Positions 46,073-56,685 of a stretch of 58,921 bases of DNA are shown here, piece after piece. The number at the start of each line of letters is the position of its first letter. The first letter of the stretch is position 1. The stretch covers positions 88,654 through 147,574 of the forward strand of contig NZ_KB235941.1 in the NCBI RefSeq assembly GCF_000332315.1, written 5' to 3'. Made by a program: the position numbers and the translations under genes. Below the pieces are notes generated by a model. That model was not told the origin of the DNA. It ran no database searches and was given only the letters and a program-made list of their open reading frames with translations. The DNA is from Prochlorothrix hollandica PCC 9006 = CALU 1027 (GTDB taxonomy: Bacteria; Cyanobacteriota; Cyanobacteriia; Prochlorotrichales; Prochlorotrichaceae).

Positions 46073-46131
46073 GGCGATCGTAAAAACAGCAAAACCGATC
46101 CCAAAGAGGGTAATGGCAGATTTTGGCCAGA

Positions 46132-46234
46132 TACAGCAGTCCGAAATGGGTCATGTGGGGCGCGTCTTCCGGGCGCACCCCACCCAAAGGGTTTCGGCGA
46201 TCGAGATCCTTACAACTGATTTAGGATTGCTGTA
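46132..46234. repeat. MITE-like element, family A, full-length copy 5 (inverted)
   Basis: 103 bp, TACAGCAGTCCGAAATGGGT to ATTTAGGATTGCTGTA, 59 bp upstream of the SulP start, so it may replace or carry promoter sequence of that gene. Confidence 0.88.
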
Positions 46235-46288
46235 ACTAGCCCTAGATAAGGGTATCAACTGACTGACTGACTGACACAAGTCCCTCAT

Positions 46289-46583
46289 TAGACAGGGGCT
46301 TGGTTAGACAAGGGGCTTGGTTAGACAAGGGGCTTGGTTAGACAAGGGGCTTGGTTAGACAAGGGGCTTGGTTAGACAAGGGGCTTGGTTAGACAAGGGG
46401 CTTGGTTAGACAAGGGGCTTAGTTAGACAAGGGGCTTGGTTAGACAAGGGGCTTAGTTAGACAAGGGGCTTGGTTAGACAAGGGGCTTGGTTAGACAAGG
46501 GGCTTAGTTAGACAAGGGGCTTAGTTAGACAAGGGGCTTAGTTAGACAAGGGGCTTAGTTAGACAAGGGGCTTAAGCCCCTTG
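46289..46583. repeat. 17-bp tandem repeat array closing in a palindrome
   Basis: About 17 units of TTAGACAAGGGGCTTGG, with G/A variation in CTTGG/CTTAG that is not random: A variants cluster at the right. The last unit runs into CAAGGGGCTTAAGCCCCTTG, a perfect 20-bp palindrome. The array is flanked on both sides by CTGACTGACACAAGTCCCT as direct repeats (46265 and 46586). Confidence 0.92.
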
Positions 46584-46666
46584 TTCCTGACTGACACAAG
46601 TCCCTGAAGCGACGCAAACTCATAACGAGATTTCAAGGGTTTCAGGAGATCTGTCAGTCAACCAGG

Positions 46667-46750
46667 GGTATCAACCTAAGCCAGGACAGTGGGGTGCGGA
46701 GCGCCTCACTGTCCCGTTAATCTTGTCCCGCTGGCAGCGGTAAGCCCTAG
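46667..46750. repeat. Repeat family F, copy 3
   Basis: GGTATCAACCTAAGCCAGGA to GGTAAGCCCTAG, with the CAGTGGGG / CCTCACTG hairpin. Same orientation as copy 1. Confidence 0.75.
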
Positions 46751-46756
46751 ACAAGA

Positions 46757-46855
46757 GGGCACCTCGATTAATTTTGACCGGCGGCTTCGCCGCCCGCCAC
46801 ACCCCCTATTCTTGCGTTGGTCCAGGGGCGAGAATTTGGATTTTTCGAGGTGCCC
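46757..46855. repeat. MITE-like element, family B, full-length copy 3
   Basis: 99 bp, GGGCACCTCGATTAATT to TTCGAGGTGCCC. It contains TATTCTTGCGTTGGTCCAGG, one mismatch from the sequence that flanks the right end of the tnpB element near 57.6 kb. It ends 14 bp before the stop of the SulP-cNMP gene. Confidence 0.88.
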
Positions 46856-46869
46856 AAGAGTTAATGACC

Positions 46870-49155
46870 TTAACTCATAACTCGTAGTTGCTCTTCCCGG
46901 CGGGTCAAACTATCACAAAGTAGCTTAACAATATATTCCTCCAAGGCATAAACTAAGTCAGGGGCTTCTAACTTCATTTGGGCTAAGGCCGTGGGGGGAA
47001 GGTAATAAAAATGACAGGGTAAATCTGTAATCACCACCGTCGAAAGGGAACGCTTACCAAAGAAGCGCATTTCCCCTAAGATGCTGCCACCCTGACAGGT
47101 TTGGAGTCGTCGGGTCTTGCCATCCTCAAATTCCGTGAGAACAGTCACCTGCCCGGTTTCCAAAAAGTACAGTCCCTTACTGGGTTGATCGCGGGTTAGG
47201 AGGATCTGCCCTTGAGGCAGGTCTTCTGGCACCAGATAGGCCATAAAAGTGGGTACCTGGTTGGGGGTGAGGAATAGGTCCGTCAGGCGTTCTTCTAGGC
47301 GCTTGGTTTCAGAACTGAGGGCTTGGGCTTGGCTCAGGATTTGGTTTTCGCACCATTCTAAGCCTCGATCGATGTCCGGAAAAACCCGGCAGCGATCGGA
47401 GTGATCCTCAAATCCATCCCCCTGAATTAAACGAGCCTGGAACTCTGGCTGGATATTGGTAAACAATAAAACCAGATCCTGTTTCCGGGCCAGCTTTAAA
47501 ACCTTATTAAAGGTTAGAACAGCCGATGAATCTAAACCAGTCACTTGCCGAAAATCAAAAATAACGTAACGTAGCGGTAGTAAATCTTGAGGTTTAGGGG
47601 AGACCTCCAGCCAGGGTTGCTGCATCAAGGCCCGCTGCCGCACTTTGGTCAGCAGATAGTTGGCTGTCCCAAAAAAGAGAAAGCCCTGTAACTCTAAGCC
47701 AAACACCTGTTCCCCCAGGTTGGTCAGCATCTCCCGCTGCACCGGCGATCGATTGATGACATTACTGCGGGTGATGAAGCCGGACAACTCGGTTTTAGCG
47801 ACGTTCACCTGGCTATAGTTGTACATAAAGGTGAGCACGGTCACCACAAAACCCACGGTAATCCCCTGGAGAAAGCCCCAACTGTTGATCACCACCAGGG
47901 TAATTAAGACCGCTACATAGTCTTCTGGGGGTAGTTTCGATCGGGCCTCATAGACCCACTGGATCAATAGGGATAAGCCCAAATACAACAGCAAGCTGGC
48001 CAGCACTGGCTCCGGCACATAGGGCAGAAAGGAGGATCCCAACAGCAAAACCGTGATACTGGGCACCATCGCCACTAGCCCCGTCAGGCGGGTTTCGGAC
48101 CCGATTTTATTGACCAGCAAGGTACTGGGAAGCGCTTGATTCCCCACCATGCCGCTACCGACACCGGCCACTAGGTTAGCCCAACCGATGGCCTTCAGCT
48201 CGCTATTCAAGTTAATATCCCGCCCCACCACCAATTCAATGCCACTGTTGCTGAGGGCCAAGGACAGCAGGCTCACTAACATGACTGTGATGATGCTATC
48301 CCACTGGTGGGCGATGGCCAGCCACCGCACTTGGGCCAGTTGTCCCCCCTGGAGGGGATGCCACAACTTACCATCTCCTTCGGGGAATGCCTCCAACAGC
48401 CACCCCGCCGATCGAGCCGTGTCGAGGGAGGTGTGGGTGAGATGCAGGGTCAGATAAAAGAGGGCACTGAGGACAATCAAGGTTCCCGGCAAGACCAGGT
48501 AATGTTTCCAGCGCCGCGCCACCGCCAATAAAATCAGGCCAAAGACAAAACCGGGTACCCAGCGCAGGGCAACGGTGGGGTTGCTCAGGGGTCCCAAATT
48601 CTGGAAGGTGAGGGGTAATTCCGTAGACATTTGCACAAAACCAGCCACCAACAGCCAGCCGGTGCCCGCCATGAAGCCCCCAATGACCGGGTACGGAATG
48701 ACCCGAATTTTGCTACCCAGGCGCAACCACCCCAACAGCAGCAGCAGCCCCCCGGTGACCAGGGAGGTGAGGGCAATGGCGGCCACGACGGTGATTAAGA
48801 CGACGCTGCTGTCTTCCCCTTGGAGTTCGCTGGCGATGTGGGTGGCCATCAAGGCCAAAAGGGCGGTGGGGGCGGCGAGGGGGGTGGCGATCATGCCGGG
48901 GTGGGCACTGGTGAGGGCCACAACCCCAGAGGCAATGGCGGAGCTGAAGACGGTGAGTCCAACCCCGGTGGGCAGATGGATGGCGAGGGATCCGGAAAAG
49001 ATGAGGGTGGCGTAGGAAATGGCGCGGATGACCCCAATGATGCCGGTGACGGTGCCAGCGGTGAGGCTGGGTAGGAGTTGGTTGGGAATCAGCAGTTCCC
49101 GGATCAGGCGATCGATGGTGGGGGATTTAACGTCGGGAATGGCGGTTTGGGTCAT
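46870..49155 (-). CDS. SulP-family transporter fused to STAS and cyclic-nucleotide-binding domains
   Basis: 761 residues from ATG at 49155 (MTQTAIPDVKSPTIDRLIRE); the frame is open to 49251, but that leader is not conserved. Membrane part: LTAGTVTGIIGVIRAISYAT, PLAAPTALLALMATH, VIGGFMAGTGWLLVAGFVQM and GNQALPSTLLVNKIGS. The STAS domain has YVIFDFRQVTGLDSSAVLTF. C-terminal cNMP/CAP_ED domain: GQILLTRDQPSKGLYFLETG, RRLQTCQGGSILGEMRFFGK and STVVITDLPCHFYYL. The acidic-Arg phosphate cassette is only partly recognisable, so nucleotide binding is uncertain. It is an anion transporter possibly gated by a small ligand. Paralogous to the downstream SulP gene. Confidence 0.93.
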   Translation of the reverse strand: MTQTAIPDVKSPTIDRLIRELLIPNQLLPSLTAGTVTGIIGVIRAISYATLIFSGSLAIHLPTGVGLTVFSSAIASGVVALTSAHPGMIATPLAAPTALLALMATHIASELQGEDSSVVLITVVAAIALTSLVTGGLLLLLGWLRLGSKIRVIPYPVIGGFMAGTGWLLVAGFVQMSTELPLTFQNLGPLSNPTVALRWVPGFVFGLILLAVARRWKHYLVLPGTLIVLSALFYLTLHLTHTSLDTARSAGWLLEAFPEGDGKLWHPLQGGQLAQVRWLAIAHQWDSIITVMLVSLLSLALSNSGIELVVGRDINLNSELKAIGWANLVAGVGSGMVGNQALPSTLLVNKIGSETRLTGLVAMVPSITVLLLGSSFLPYVPEPVLASLLLYLGLSLLIQWVYEARSKLPPEDYVAVLITLVVINSWGFLQGITVGFVVTVLTFMYNYSQVNVAKTELSGFITRSNVINRSPVQREMLTNLGEQVFGLELQGFLFFGTANYLLTKVRQRALMQQPWLEVSPKPQDLLPLRYVIFDFRQVTGLDSSAVLTFNKVLKLARKQDLVLLFTNIQPEFQARLIQGDGFEDHSDRCRVFPDIDRGLEWCENQILSQAQALSSETKRLEERLTDLFLTPNQVPTFMAYLVPEDLPQGQILLTRDQPSKGLYFLETGQVTVLTEFEDGKTRRLQTCQGGSILGEMRFFGKRSLSTVVITDLPCHFYYLPPTALAQMKLEAPDLVYALEEYIVKLLCDSLTRREEQLRVMS

Positions 49156-49547
49156 GCAGAAACGTTGGGGTGGGTCTGACGTTGCGGCGATGGCGGGGCG
49201 TTGGGGTATGGCACCGGGCCACCCGATGGTTGAGCAGTGGTCTGCCTTCAAGCCGTATTATACGCTCGCCTTGGGAACCCATCTGTCTGGTAGTTACGGA
49301 TTCCAAAACATAGGGCGATGGGCGATCGCCCAAGCCAAGACCCTACCCCAGCCCCCTGTTTACGTTTTAACTGCGCCCTCACTAAAGACTAATCGGTATA
49401 ACGTGTCTCATGACCAGCAAGCCACTGACATAGACCGTCAAGCGGGTAAGTAAATTAATTGGGAGAGGCTGCGCCGTCCCCTGCTACAGATCAGATCCTC
49501 ATGTTGGCACCGGGACAACACTGGGAATGATTCAAAGTACCCAGTCA
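49156..49547. other. Intergenic region, no gene recognised
   Basis: It contains the upstream region of the SulP-cNMP gene and, at its left side, the end of the AT-rich pilin-like gene region. HIP1 (GCGATCGC) is at 49322. No ORF of note, repeat family or RNA is recognised. Confidence 0.5.
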
Positions 49548-50648
49548 CTAGTCAACTTCTTTGGTTCCCGCTGAACATTTGGGTTCATTATCAACTAGAT
49601 ATGGAAATGCAGGTTGTCTTGACAATGGCTTAAGGGTTTCACATAGAATAGCTTCAGTAGTTTTATAACCATCTGTATTAACTAGAAAAACACCACCCAC
49701 AAATGCTAATAAACCGGGTTGTTTAGGGATGGCAGTGGTTATAGTACTATCTGATCCAGAGATCTCAATTTCATAGATATAGTTTGCTGTTTCTGAAGCA
49801 ATACCCAAGCCCAAGTCATTGATATTGTCTGAAAAATCGCTATTTTCCAAGAAAACAGCTTGCTGCGCTCTATTCATAGAGCCAACATATTGTTTTCCCT
49901 CCGATTCTCTTGCTTCATTGGCTTGATTTGAAAAAGGAAGTAGGACAACCATCATCATTCCAATCGCAATGGGAAGTCCTACGATACTAAGGATAATAAT
50001 AAAGAATGTTTTAACTAAATCAGAACTTGATTTTGCTCCAGAATAATTTCCTTCGTCGAACTTTACATTTATTTCAGAAGATTGAATAACGGCAAAGATT
50101 CCCAATGGAAAGAATAAAAGTAAGGATAAGATAGCCATCCATAAACGATCTGGAGGACGTGGTGGCTTGCGTATAGTTTTCTGGGTAGTGGCGTTTAAAG
50201 ATTTTGTTGTTTTAGGTCTAGAGGAATTTGTAGACGAGGATTGGGGAATCGATGGAGGCAGATCATCATTATCTCCTTGTTCTTCTTCAATTTCTGCTTT
50301 TGATGTAACTTGAGTGTGTAGATCGGGGAATGTTAATGGATTTTCAGTCATTAAAAATTCTTCCGTCCAGGATGGCACTGCTTCACCGAGTTTCTGGCCG
50401 TAAACCTGTACTTTTTCAATGGATTGAATTTCTAGCTGCTGTAAACTTTTCTTGAGGAAGTCGATCACAGTAGCTTGCTGTTGATCAATTTTGCCTCCAA
50501 CCAGAAGAACCCGGATAGTTTGAGCTTTTCTATCGCAGTTTTGAATGGAAACCCCACCCGCAGCCAAGGATTTTCTAAGTAGCTGAGCAATCGCATTTGG
50601 ATCTCCCTGTTGAGCTAATAAATAAGTTGATGAGCTTTTATTGTCCAT
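49548..50648 (-). CDS. Type IV pilin-like G/H family protein
   Basis: 366 residues. The N-terminal 105 (GDPNAIAQLLRKSLAAGGVS, VYGQKLGEAVPSWTEEFLM) form a small alpha/beta domain common in cyanobacterial proteins of this kind. A polar linker follows, then two hydrophobic segments (RLWMAILSLLLFFPLGIFAV, FIIILSIVGLPIAIGMMMVV). The C-terminal pilin-like G/H domain is YVGSMNRAQQAVFLENSDFS, LGLGIASETANYIYEI and AFVGGVFLVN. It lacks the usual N-terminal prepilin cleavage site because the domain follows internal membrane segments. The role is probably at the membrane; function unknown. AT-rich relative to its neighbours. Confidence 0.82.
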   Translation of the reverse strand: MDNKSSSTYLLAQQGDPNAIAQLLRKSLAAGGVSIQNCDRKAQTIRVLLVGGKIDQQQATVIDFLKKSLQQLEIQSIEKVQVYGQKLGEAVPSWTEEFLMTENPLTFPDLHTQVTSKAEIEEEQGDNDDLPPSIPQSSSTNSSRPKTTKSLNATTQKTIRKPPRPPDRLWMAILSLLLFFPLGIFAVIQSSEINVKFDEGNYSGAKSSSDLVKTFFIIILSIVGLPIAIGMMMVVLLPFSNQANEARESEGKQYVGSMNRAQQAVFLENSDFSDNINDLGLGIASETANYIYEIEISGSDSTITTAIPKQPGLLAFVGGVFLVNTDGYKTTEAILCETLKPLSRQPAFPYLVDNEPKCSAGTKEVD

Positions 50649-50686
50649 CTCCCAGTATCCTCGATTATTAGATAGATTTTACGCTA

Positions 50687-51415
50687 TTAAATTCTTGATT
50701 TTAGAATTGCAACCGCAGACATTTTAAATTGTCGCATCACCAGAACCCAAAGAATTAAGGTTGCTACCCACGCCAAAAGGTTGACATAGGGTATAATTGA
50801 TAAACAAATAGTAATGCAGTACCAAAGCACAAGATTTTCATCAATCTTCGGTGATCTAATCTTTCGAGTTCTGATATATTTATTAGTATCTTTTGCGAGT
50901 CCTAAATAGGCAACAAAACACCAGTAGAAATTGAAAAATGGAATAAACAGAAATCCAACAGCTTTTCCTGGAGTAGTTCTAGGCTGACCATTTTGAATAA
51001 TTTTCCAGAACTTGAAGAGCATCATATAACTAAAAACTAAAGATGCAATAACTCCACCGATACCAATGATAATAATAGTAAGAGGTGCTCCAACAGCAAG
51101 ACAAATCCAGTATGCCTTAAACCAGGTTTCTAGTTGGTTTATTTCTCTCTTTGGATCAGATTGACCAGAGGGTTCGGAAATAAAGGAATTTAAGGTAGGA
51201 CTTGAATCAGTCTGGAAATCACTGATAGGTACTGGGGGTGGAGCGTATTGATCAATAAATTTTTTAAATTCTGTTTGATTAATGGGTAACCACTCCGTCA
51301 TACCTTTTTGCCAAACTAAGGTTGTAGGCGTAATGCGACCATTTAGCACCAACTCTTGGAGTGCTTCCAAATCGACAGGACCCTGTTTTGTCTCATTTTC
51401 AACAAAGTACCACAT
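50687..51415 (-). CDS. GYF_2-domain membrane protein
   Basis: 242 residues. The N-terminal 55 are a GYF_2 domain: MWYFVENETKQGPVDLEALQ, ITPTTLVWQKGMTEWLPI. A Pro-rich spacer leads to about four membrane segments (YWICLAVGAPLTIIIIGIGG, AVGFLFIPFFNFYWCFVAYL, VLWYCITICLSIIPYVNLLA, WVATLILWVLVM). This resembles GYF plus DUF4328/DUF4234-like membrane proteins. GYF modules bind proline-rich peptides in eukaryotes; the bacterial role is unknown. 38 bp upstream of the pilin-like gene on the same strand, so probably co-transcribed. AT-rich. Confidence 0.82.
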   Translation of the reverse strand: MWYFVENETKQGPVDLEALQELVLNGRITPTTLVWQKGMTEWLPINQTEFKKFIDQYAPPPVPISDFQTDSSPTLNSFISEPSGQSDPKREINQLETWFKAYWICLAVGAPLTIIIIGIGGVIASLVFSYMMLFKFWKIIQNGQPRTTPGKAVGFLFIPFFNFYWCFVAYLGLAKDTNKYIRTRKIRSPKIDENLVLWYCITICLSIIPYVNLLAWVATLILWVLVMRQFKMSAVAILKSRI

Positions 51416-52091
51416 ATGCTAATCATCTCAGTTGGAGTTTTCTGGATTTGACAGGACAAGGTTAGGCAAAATTTTCCTCAAAGCTTGCGGGAACGAGTAT
51501 AGTGCCGAGGCAAGTCAAAAGCCTTAAAAGGCTTACTGTCTCAGCTTTGTAGTGAAGTCTTCTCCATTATAAACCAGGGTAATACGCTTGGTTCATAAGA
51601 ACTGTAACACTAGATAAATAGCGGGTCAAGTCATTTTGTCTGAGTCGTGCAGAAAAGTCTGATATAACTATAGTCTAAATAGGATAAGTATCTCAGCCTT
51701 TAGGGACTAACAGATTTAGGGTAAGACCCAGCAAAATCACTTCCTCTCTAGCAGTACCCCCTTTGCCCGTCAAAGCCGTACCCCCTTTGCCCGTCAAAGT
51801 CTAGGTGAGTCCAATAGCAATTCTAAATCTGGAATGTAACTCTTGATACATAAAATTGAAGTAACTATTCAGGAATCTACGGCAGAATGCGGGTTTCAGG
51901 CTCTGGAAATCTAGGATCGTTGCACTTCAAGCCATTTTACCCCTCGATCGGAGGGCTGAAACGCACTAACTTCGTCCCCCCCCTGAACGGTTACCCCTGA
52001 CAAGGGCGTTCCAGACGCGCTTACCCTGCATAGACAACCTGACTAACTCACCGACAACCTAACTTTATCCCTTTTTTAAACGGTTACGAAA
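51416..52091. other. Intergenic region with family H element, no gene
   Basis: It holds a direct 25-bp duplication at 51752-51801 (TACCCCCTTTGCCCGTCAAAG twice, abbreviated) and one family H inverted-repeat element (51861-51994). No ORF is supported. The promoter of the GYF/pilin-like pair should be near 51420-51600. Confidence 0.6.
51861..51994. repeat. Repeat family H, copy 1
   Basis: Ends GTAACTATTCAGG and CCTGAACGGTTAC (imperfect inverted repeats). Inside are GGGTTTCAGGCTCT and GCTGAAAC.C.ACTAACTTCG. The same ends and blocks recur at 53854-54048, on the other side of the ATPase gene. Confidence 0.78.
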
Positions 52092-53837
52092 TTAACGGTT
52101 ACAAAGTTGATTCAATTTATTAAAAAATTGATGGACATCTTCATGGATTTCATCGGCAATCATACTAGCCGAAACTATTTCGCGGGTTAACTCTAAGCCA
52201 GAAACTGATTGTATCGGTAACCCATAGGATTTAAGACGTTGAAAAAGAGAGTCTGAATTCTCAAACAAGAGCTTCTTACCATTTACAACTTGAAAGATAT
52301 TTGCCTTGACATTTCTCCAAGATTGACCGGGTGGAAGAGTCAGGTTCTCACCAGCAAAAAAGTTTTCAATCAATTGTCGAACTGGAGAAAACACATCATT
52401 ATCACCAACACCAATTTTTTGTAAGGCTGCCCTGATCCAGGCATCTGAAACCAGTAAATAATTCTCAATATTTTTACGTCGCCATTCATAGAGTACCGGG
52501 TTATCCTTTTCTGGGTGGAATGTTGACTCATCATCATAATCAAACAAGATCAGCCGCTTTGCAGCAGGGATAACTTGTTTGACTCCTTCAAAATGACGAT
52601 CGCTATCCGCCTTCATTTTATTTTTAGAACCACCTCGCATAACACGAAAGCAAACCTGATTTAAGAGATCCTGTCTATTCAAGGCAGTAGACCAGCCTCT
52701 TAAAAGACGCTCATCCGTTTCTCCTTCAACATATAAAAGTATAGGTATAGAAAGCTCCGAGAGTTGAGTAATCTCCAAATTAGAAACATCGGCCATCGCA
52801 GTCAAAATAGCTGGGGTTGCGTCTACACGTTTAGGTACCTGATCCAGTAATGAAATGATTTGGCGAACATCAACTCCTTGAATAAACGCTTCAGCATGGG
52901 TTGCAATCAGAAATTGAGTATGTCTCTGAAGTGCCTTCTGATTTTTGAAGTAGTCTAAAATCTCTCGTTGCAAATTAACGTGGAGATGTGCATCCGGCTC
53001 ATCCAGCAAGATGGTAGTAGATTTATACCCATAGAAGAATGCCAAGAGCGTTAACGTTTGATGAAAACCACTCCCTCCAGCAATAATGTCGTAAGATTTC
53101 TCGCCTTGTCTATATTCACAAATTATCTGTGTATCGATTCCCTTCTCATATTGAGGATCTCTTAAATCGACACTGAACCACTGCTGGATAACTCGTTGAA
53201 TCTCAGACCAATCTTCTCGATTTTCTTCCCAAACTCGCAGCAGAAGATTTCTTAGCACACTGCCGGGTTGGGCTTTACCAACCTGCTTGCGTAAAGGGCC
53301 ATCATCTCGCCACTCTTCGTTAGGTTCCAAACCAGAGAAGGGTGGAACATACGCAATAACAGGTAACAGGGAGTCTGACTGATTCGACTTACCTTCCAAC
53401 TCTCGAAAATGCTCCCATCCCTCTGAAGGAATGGCATAAATTGCTTGAGGAGAACTGTAACGTAACTTGACTCCAAACGAGTATTGCTTAGGGTCAGCGG
53501 CATCAGTTATCCAAGTCACATCAATTTCTACTAAGATAAACTCTTGCTTCTTGGAACCATTCACTTTAGGATAGCGACGGTCAGTTTTTTCTCTCCAAAG
53601 AAGGTTGAATTCGGGGACGGGAAGAGCGGTAAAGTTAGGAAGAACAACTTGCTTTCCGGTGTTACCCCGACGCTTAACTCGACGGAATTCATCAATACAA
53701 AACTGCCAGATGGCTAAAGCTTGTAGGATAGTGCTTTTGCCACAGTTGTTACGCCCCACCAGAAGATCAAATTGAGCAAATTCGTAGGTTTGCTCCTCAA
53801 TGCTCTTAAAGTTTCTTAAAGTCAGTGTAGTTATCAC
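52092..53837 (-). CDS. ATPase-TOPRIM protein (OLD/PARIS-like, candidate defence gene)
   Basis: 581 residues. N-terminal SMC/RecF-type ATPase: ITTLTLRNFKSIEE, Walker A LLVGRNNCGKSTILQALA, signature-like IAGGSGFHQTLTLLAFF, Walker B TTILLDEPDAHLH and FLIATHAEAF. From about residue 345 a TOPRIM/DUF4435-like part follows: ILLYVEGETDERLLRGW (Glu), RLILFDYDDESTF (the D-x-D) and RRKNIENYLL. ATPase plus TOPRIM in one chain occurs in OLD nucleases and in fused AriA-AriB (PARIS) proteins. Partner genes such as gajB are absent. AT-rich, and bracketed by family H elements. Antiphage function is inference. Confidence 0.85.
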   Translation of the reverse strand: MITTLTLRNFKSIEEQTYEFAQFDLLVGRNNCGKSTILQALAIWQFCIDEFRRVKRRGNTGKQVVLPNFTALPVPEFNLLWREKTDRRYPKVNGSKKQEFILVEIDVTWITDAADPKQYSFGVKLRYSSPQAIYAIPSEGWEHFRELEGKSNQSDSLLPVIAYVPPFSGLEPNEEWRDDGPLRKQVGKAQPGSVLRNLLLRVWEENREDWSEIQRVIQQWFSVDLRDPQYEKGIDTQIICEYRQGEKSYDIIAGGSGFHQTLTLLAFFYGYKSTTILLDEPDAHLHVNLQREILDYFKNQKALQRHTQFLIATHAEAFIQGVDVRQIISLLDQVPKRVDATPAILTAMADVSNLEITQLSELSIPILLYVEGETDERLLRGWSTALNRQDLLNQVCFRVMRGGSKNKMKADSDRHFEGVKQVIPAAKRLILFDYDDESTFHPEKDNPVLYEWRRKNIENYLLVSDAWIRAALQKIGVGDNDVFSPVRQLIENFFAGENLTLPPGQSWRNVKANIFQVVNGKKLLFENSDSLFQRLKSYGLPIQSVSGLELTREIVSASMIADEIHEDVHQFFNKLNQLCNR

Positions 53838-53853
53838 GGGACTATCTTGGCAA

Positions 53854-54048
53854 GTAATTATTCAGGGGTCCACAGGAGAATGAGGGTTTCAGGCTCTAGA
53901 CAACAGACCTTAGGCGATTGGAGAGGGTCTATCTCACTGGGGTGGGTTCAACGATTTTGGTAGGGGCAATCCCCCCGTGGTTGCCCCGCTCTGACCGGTG
54001 ATCGTCGGGCTGAAACCCTACTAACTTCGTCCCCCCCTGAATAGTTAC
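53854..54048. repeat. Repeat family H, copy 2
   Basis: Ends GTAATTATTCAGGGG and CCCCTGAATAGTTAC, in the same orientation as copy 1. The centre is longer than in copy 1 (195 against 134 bp) and contains GTAGGGGCAATCCCCCCGTG. It begins 16 bp upstream of the ATPase start codon, so the ribosome-binding site of that gene is at the junction. Confidence 0.78.
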
Positions 54049-54079
54049 ACCAAGATTCCCGGAGAGCCTTGTAAGGTAG

Positions 54080-54364
54080 TCAAGAAACTTGAATATCTTG
54101 TAAGGCTTTAGTTAAGATTTCCTCGCTGACACCGTGGTGCTTCAGGCTTTCCATAAAACTGGACAAGGGATCATTGTCTAAACGTTCAAGATCTAAGCGC
54201 AAACCTTGGCTAATATAAGCTCGCATCAAGGGTTGATAGCCCGAAAATCCTAGCAAAGGAGCGATACGCTTCAGATCACTGATCACATCTTCAGGCATTC
54301 GGATACTCACGGTGGTCATGGGCCGATCGCGATCGAGTCTTTTCTTTAAATCACTGGTTTTCAT
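54080..54364 (-). CDS. Ribbon-helix-helix antitoxin (partner of BrnT-like toxin)
   Basis: 94 residues. The MTTVSIRMPEDVISDLKRIA segment (about 16-35) is a CopG/Arc ribbon-helix-helix start. FSGYQPLMRAYISQGLRLDL completes the second helix and the C-terminal tail would bind the toxin. It is not the canonical BrnA sequence but occupies the antitoxin place. It overlaps the toxin gene by 14 bp, so translation is coupled, and it probably represses the operon. Upstream in-frame ATGs were considered; 54364 (MKTSDLKKRLDRDRP) fits. Confidence 0.85.
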   Translation of the reverse strand: MKTSDLKKRLDRDRPMTTVSIRMPEDVISDLKRIAPLLGFSGYQPLMRAYISQGLRLDLERLDNDPLSSFMESLKHHGVSEEILTKALQDIQVS

Positions 54365-54650
54365 ACTGTAGTCGTTCTTTACGGGTAGTTTTGCGGGCTG
54401 AAATGATGCGAATCATGTCGTTTTCTCGCTCCGTATAGACAACATAGAGAGCATTCCAGCATCTATCGAAGCCAATTACAGCATCCCGCACCTCATTATT
54501 GCGGCGAGCATCTACCACCATTAAAAGGGGATCAAAAAAAACTTCCGCTGCTTGGGGAAAGGTGACTCCATCGTGTGCGGTTGGGTTGATTCTGGCCTTA
54601 TGCTCGTCCCAGACAAAAGTGATGTTATTCAGGACAAAGTAAACATCCAT
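54351..54650 (-). CDS. brnT: BrnT-family toxin
   Basis: 99 residues with the BrnT pattern: ITFVWDEHKARINPTAHDGV, FPQAAEVFFDPLLMVVDARR, IGFDRCWNALYVVYTEREND and IRIISARKTTRKERLQYE (the C-terminal RIISAR..T..ER). BrnT is a RelE-fold ribonuclease that blocks growth until bound by antitoxin. The start codon lies at the very end of a family A element (TGCTGTATGG), so the natural upstream region was replaced and no Shine-Dalgarno remains visible. The gene precedes its antitoxin as in other brnTA operons. Confidence 0.92.
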   Translation of the reverse strand: MDVYFVLNNITFVWDEHKARINPTAHDGVTFPQAAEVFFDPLLMVVDARRNNEVRDAVIGFDRCWNALYVVYTERENDMIRIISARKTTRKERLQYENQ

Positions 54651-54752
54651 ACAGCAACCCTAAATCAGTTGTAAGGATCTCGAACGCTGAAGCCCTTGGT
54701 GTGGTGTGCCCCCTCCGGGGGCACACCACACGACCCATTTAGGACTGCTGTA
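54650..54752. repeat. MITE-like element, family A, full-length copy 6
   Basis: 103 bp, TACAGCAACCCTAAATCAG to GGACTGCTGTA, between the brnT start and the groEL terminator. The A of the brnT ATG is part of the element's TA end. Confidence 0.9.
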
Positions 54753-54831
54753 GCTCTAAATTTTAACAATTTGTATATGTATCGTCAATACGCTTGTCTA
54801 GATACAATGAGATCGATCTCCAGGGGTTCAT

Positions 54832-54863
54832 AAAAAAACCGGGGTAGGTTACCTGCCCCGGTT
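54832..54863 (-). terminator. Intrinsic terminator of groEL
   Basis: On the minus strand, AACCGGGGCAGGTAACCT pairs with ACCCCGGTT and is followed by seven T's. It lies 79 bp after the groEL stop. A strong GC stem with U-tract. Confidence 0.92.
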
Positions 54864-54941
54864 GAGATGTTGAGACTGGGATTTAGACCGTAGCTGCGAG
54901 TCTAATCCAGTCAAAGTTATAGAGGAAAGAAACCTTAGACC

Positions 54942-56633
<1,692 letters not shown>

Positions 56634-56685
56634 CTAGGGGAAGTGGGGCTGCTGCCCTAACCCAAGTCCAAGAATCTAAAATCAA

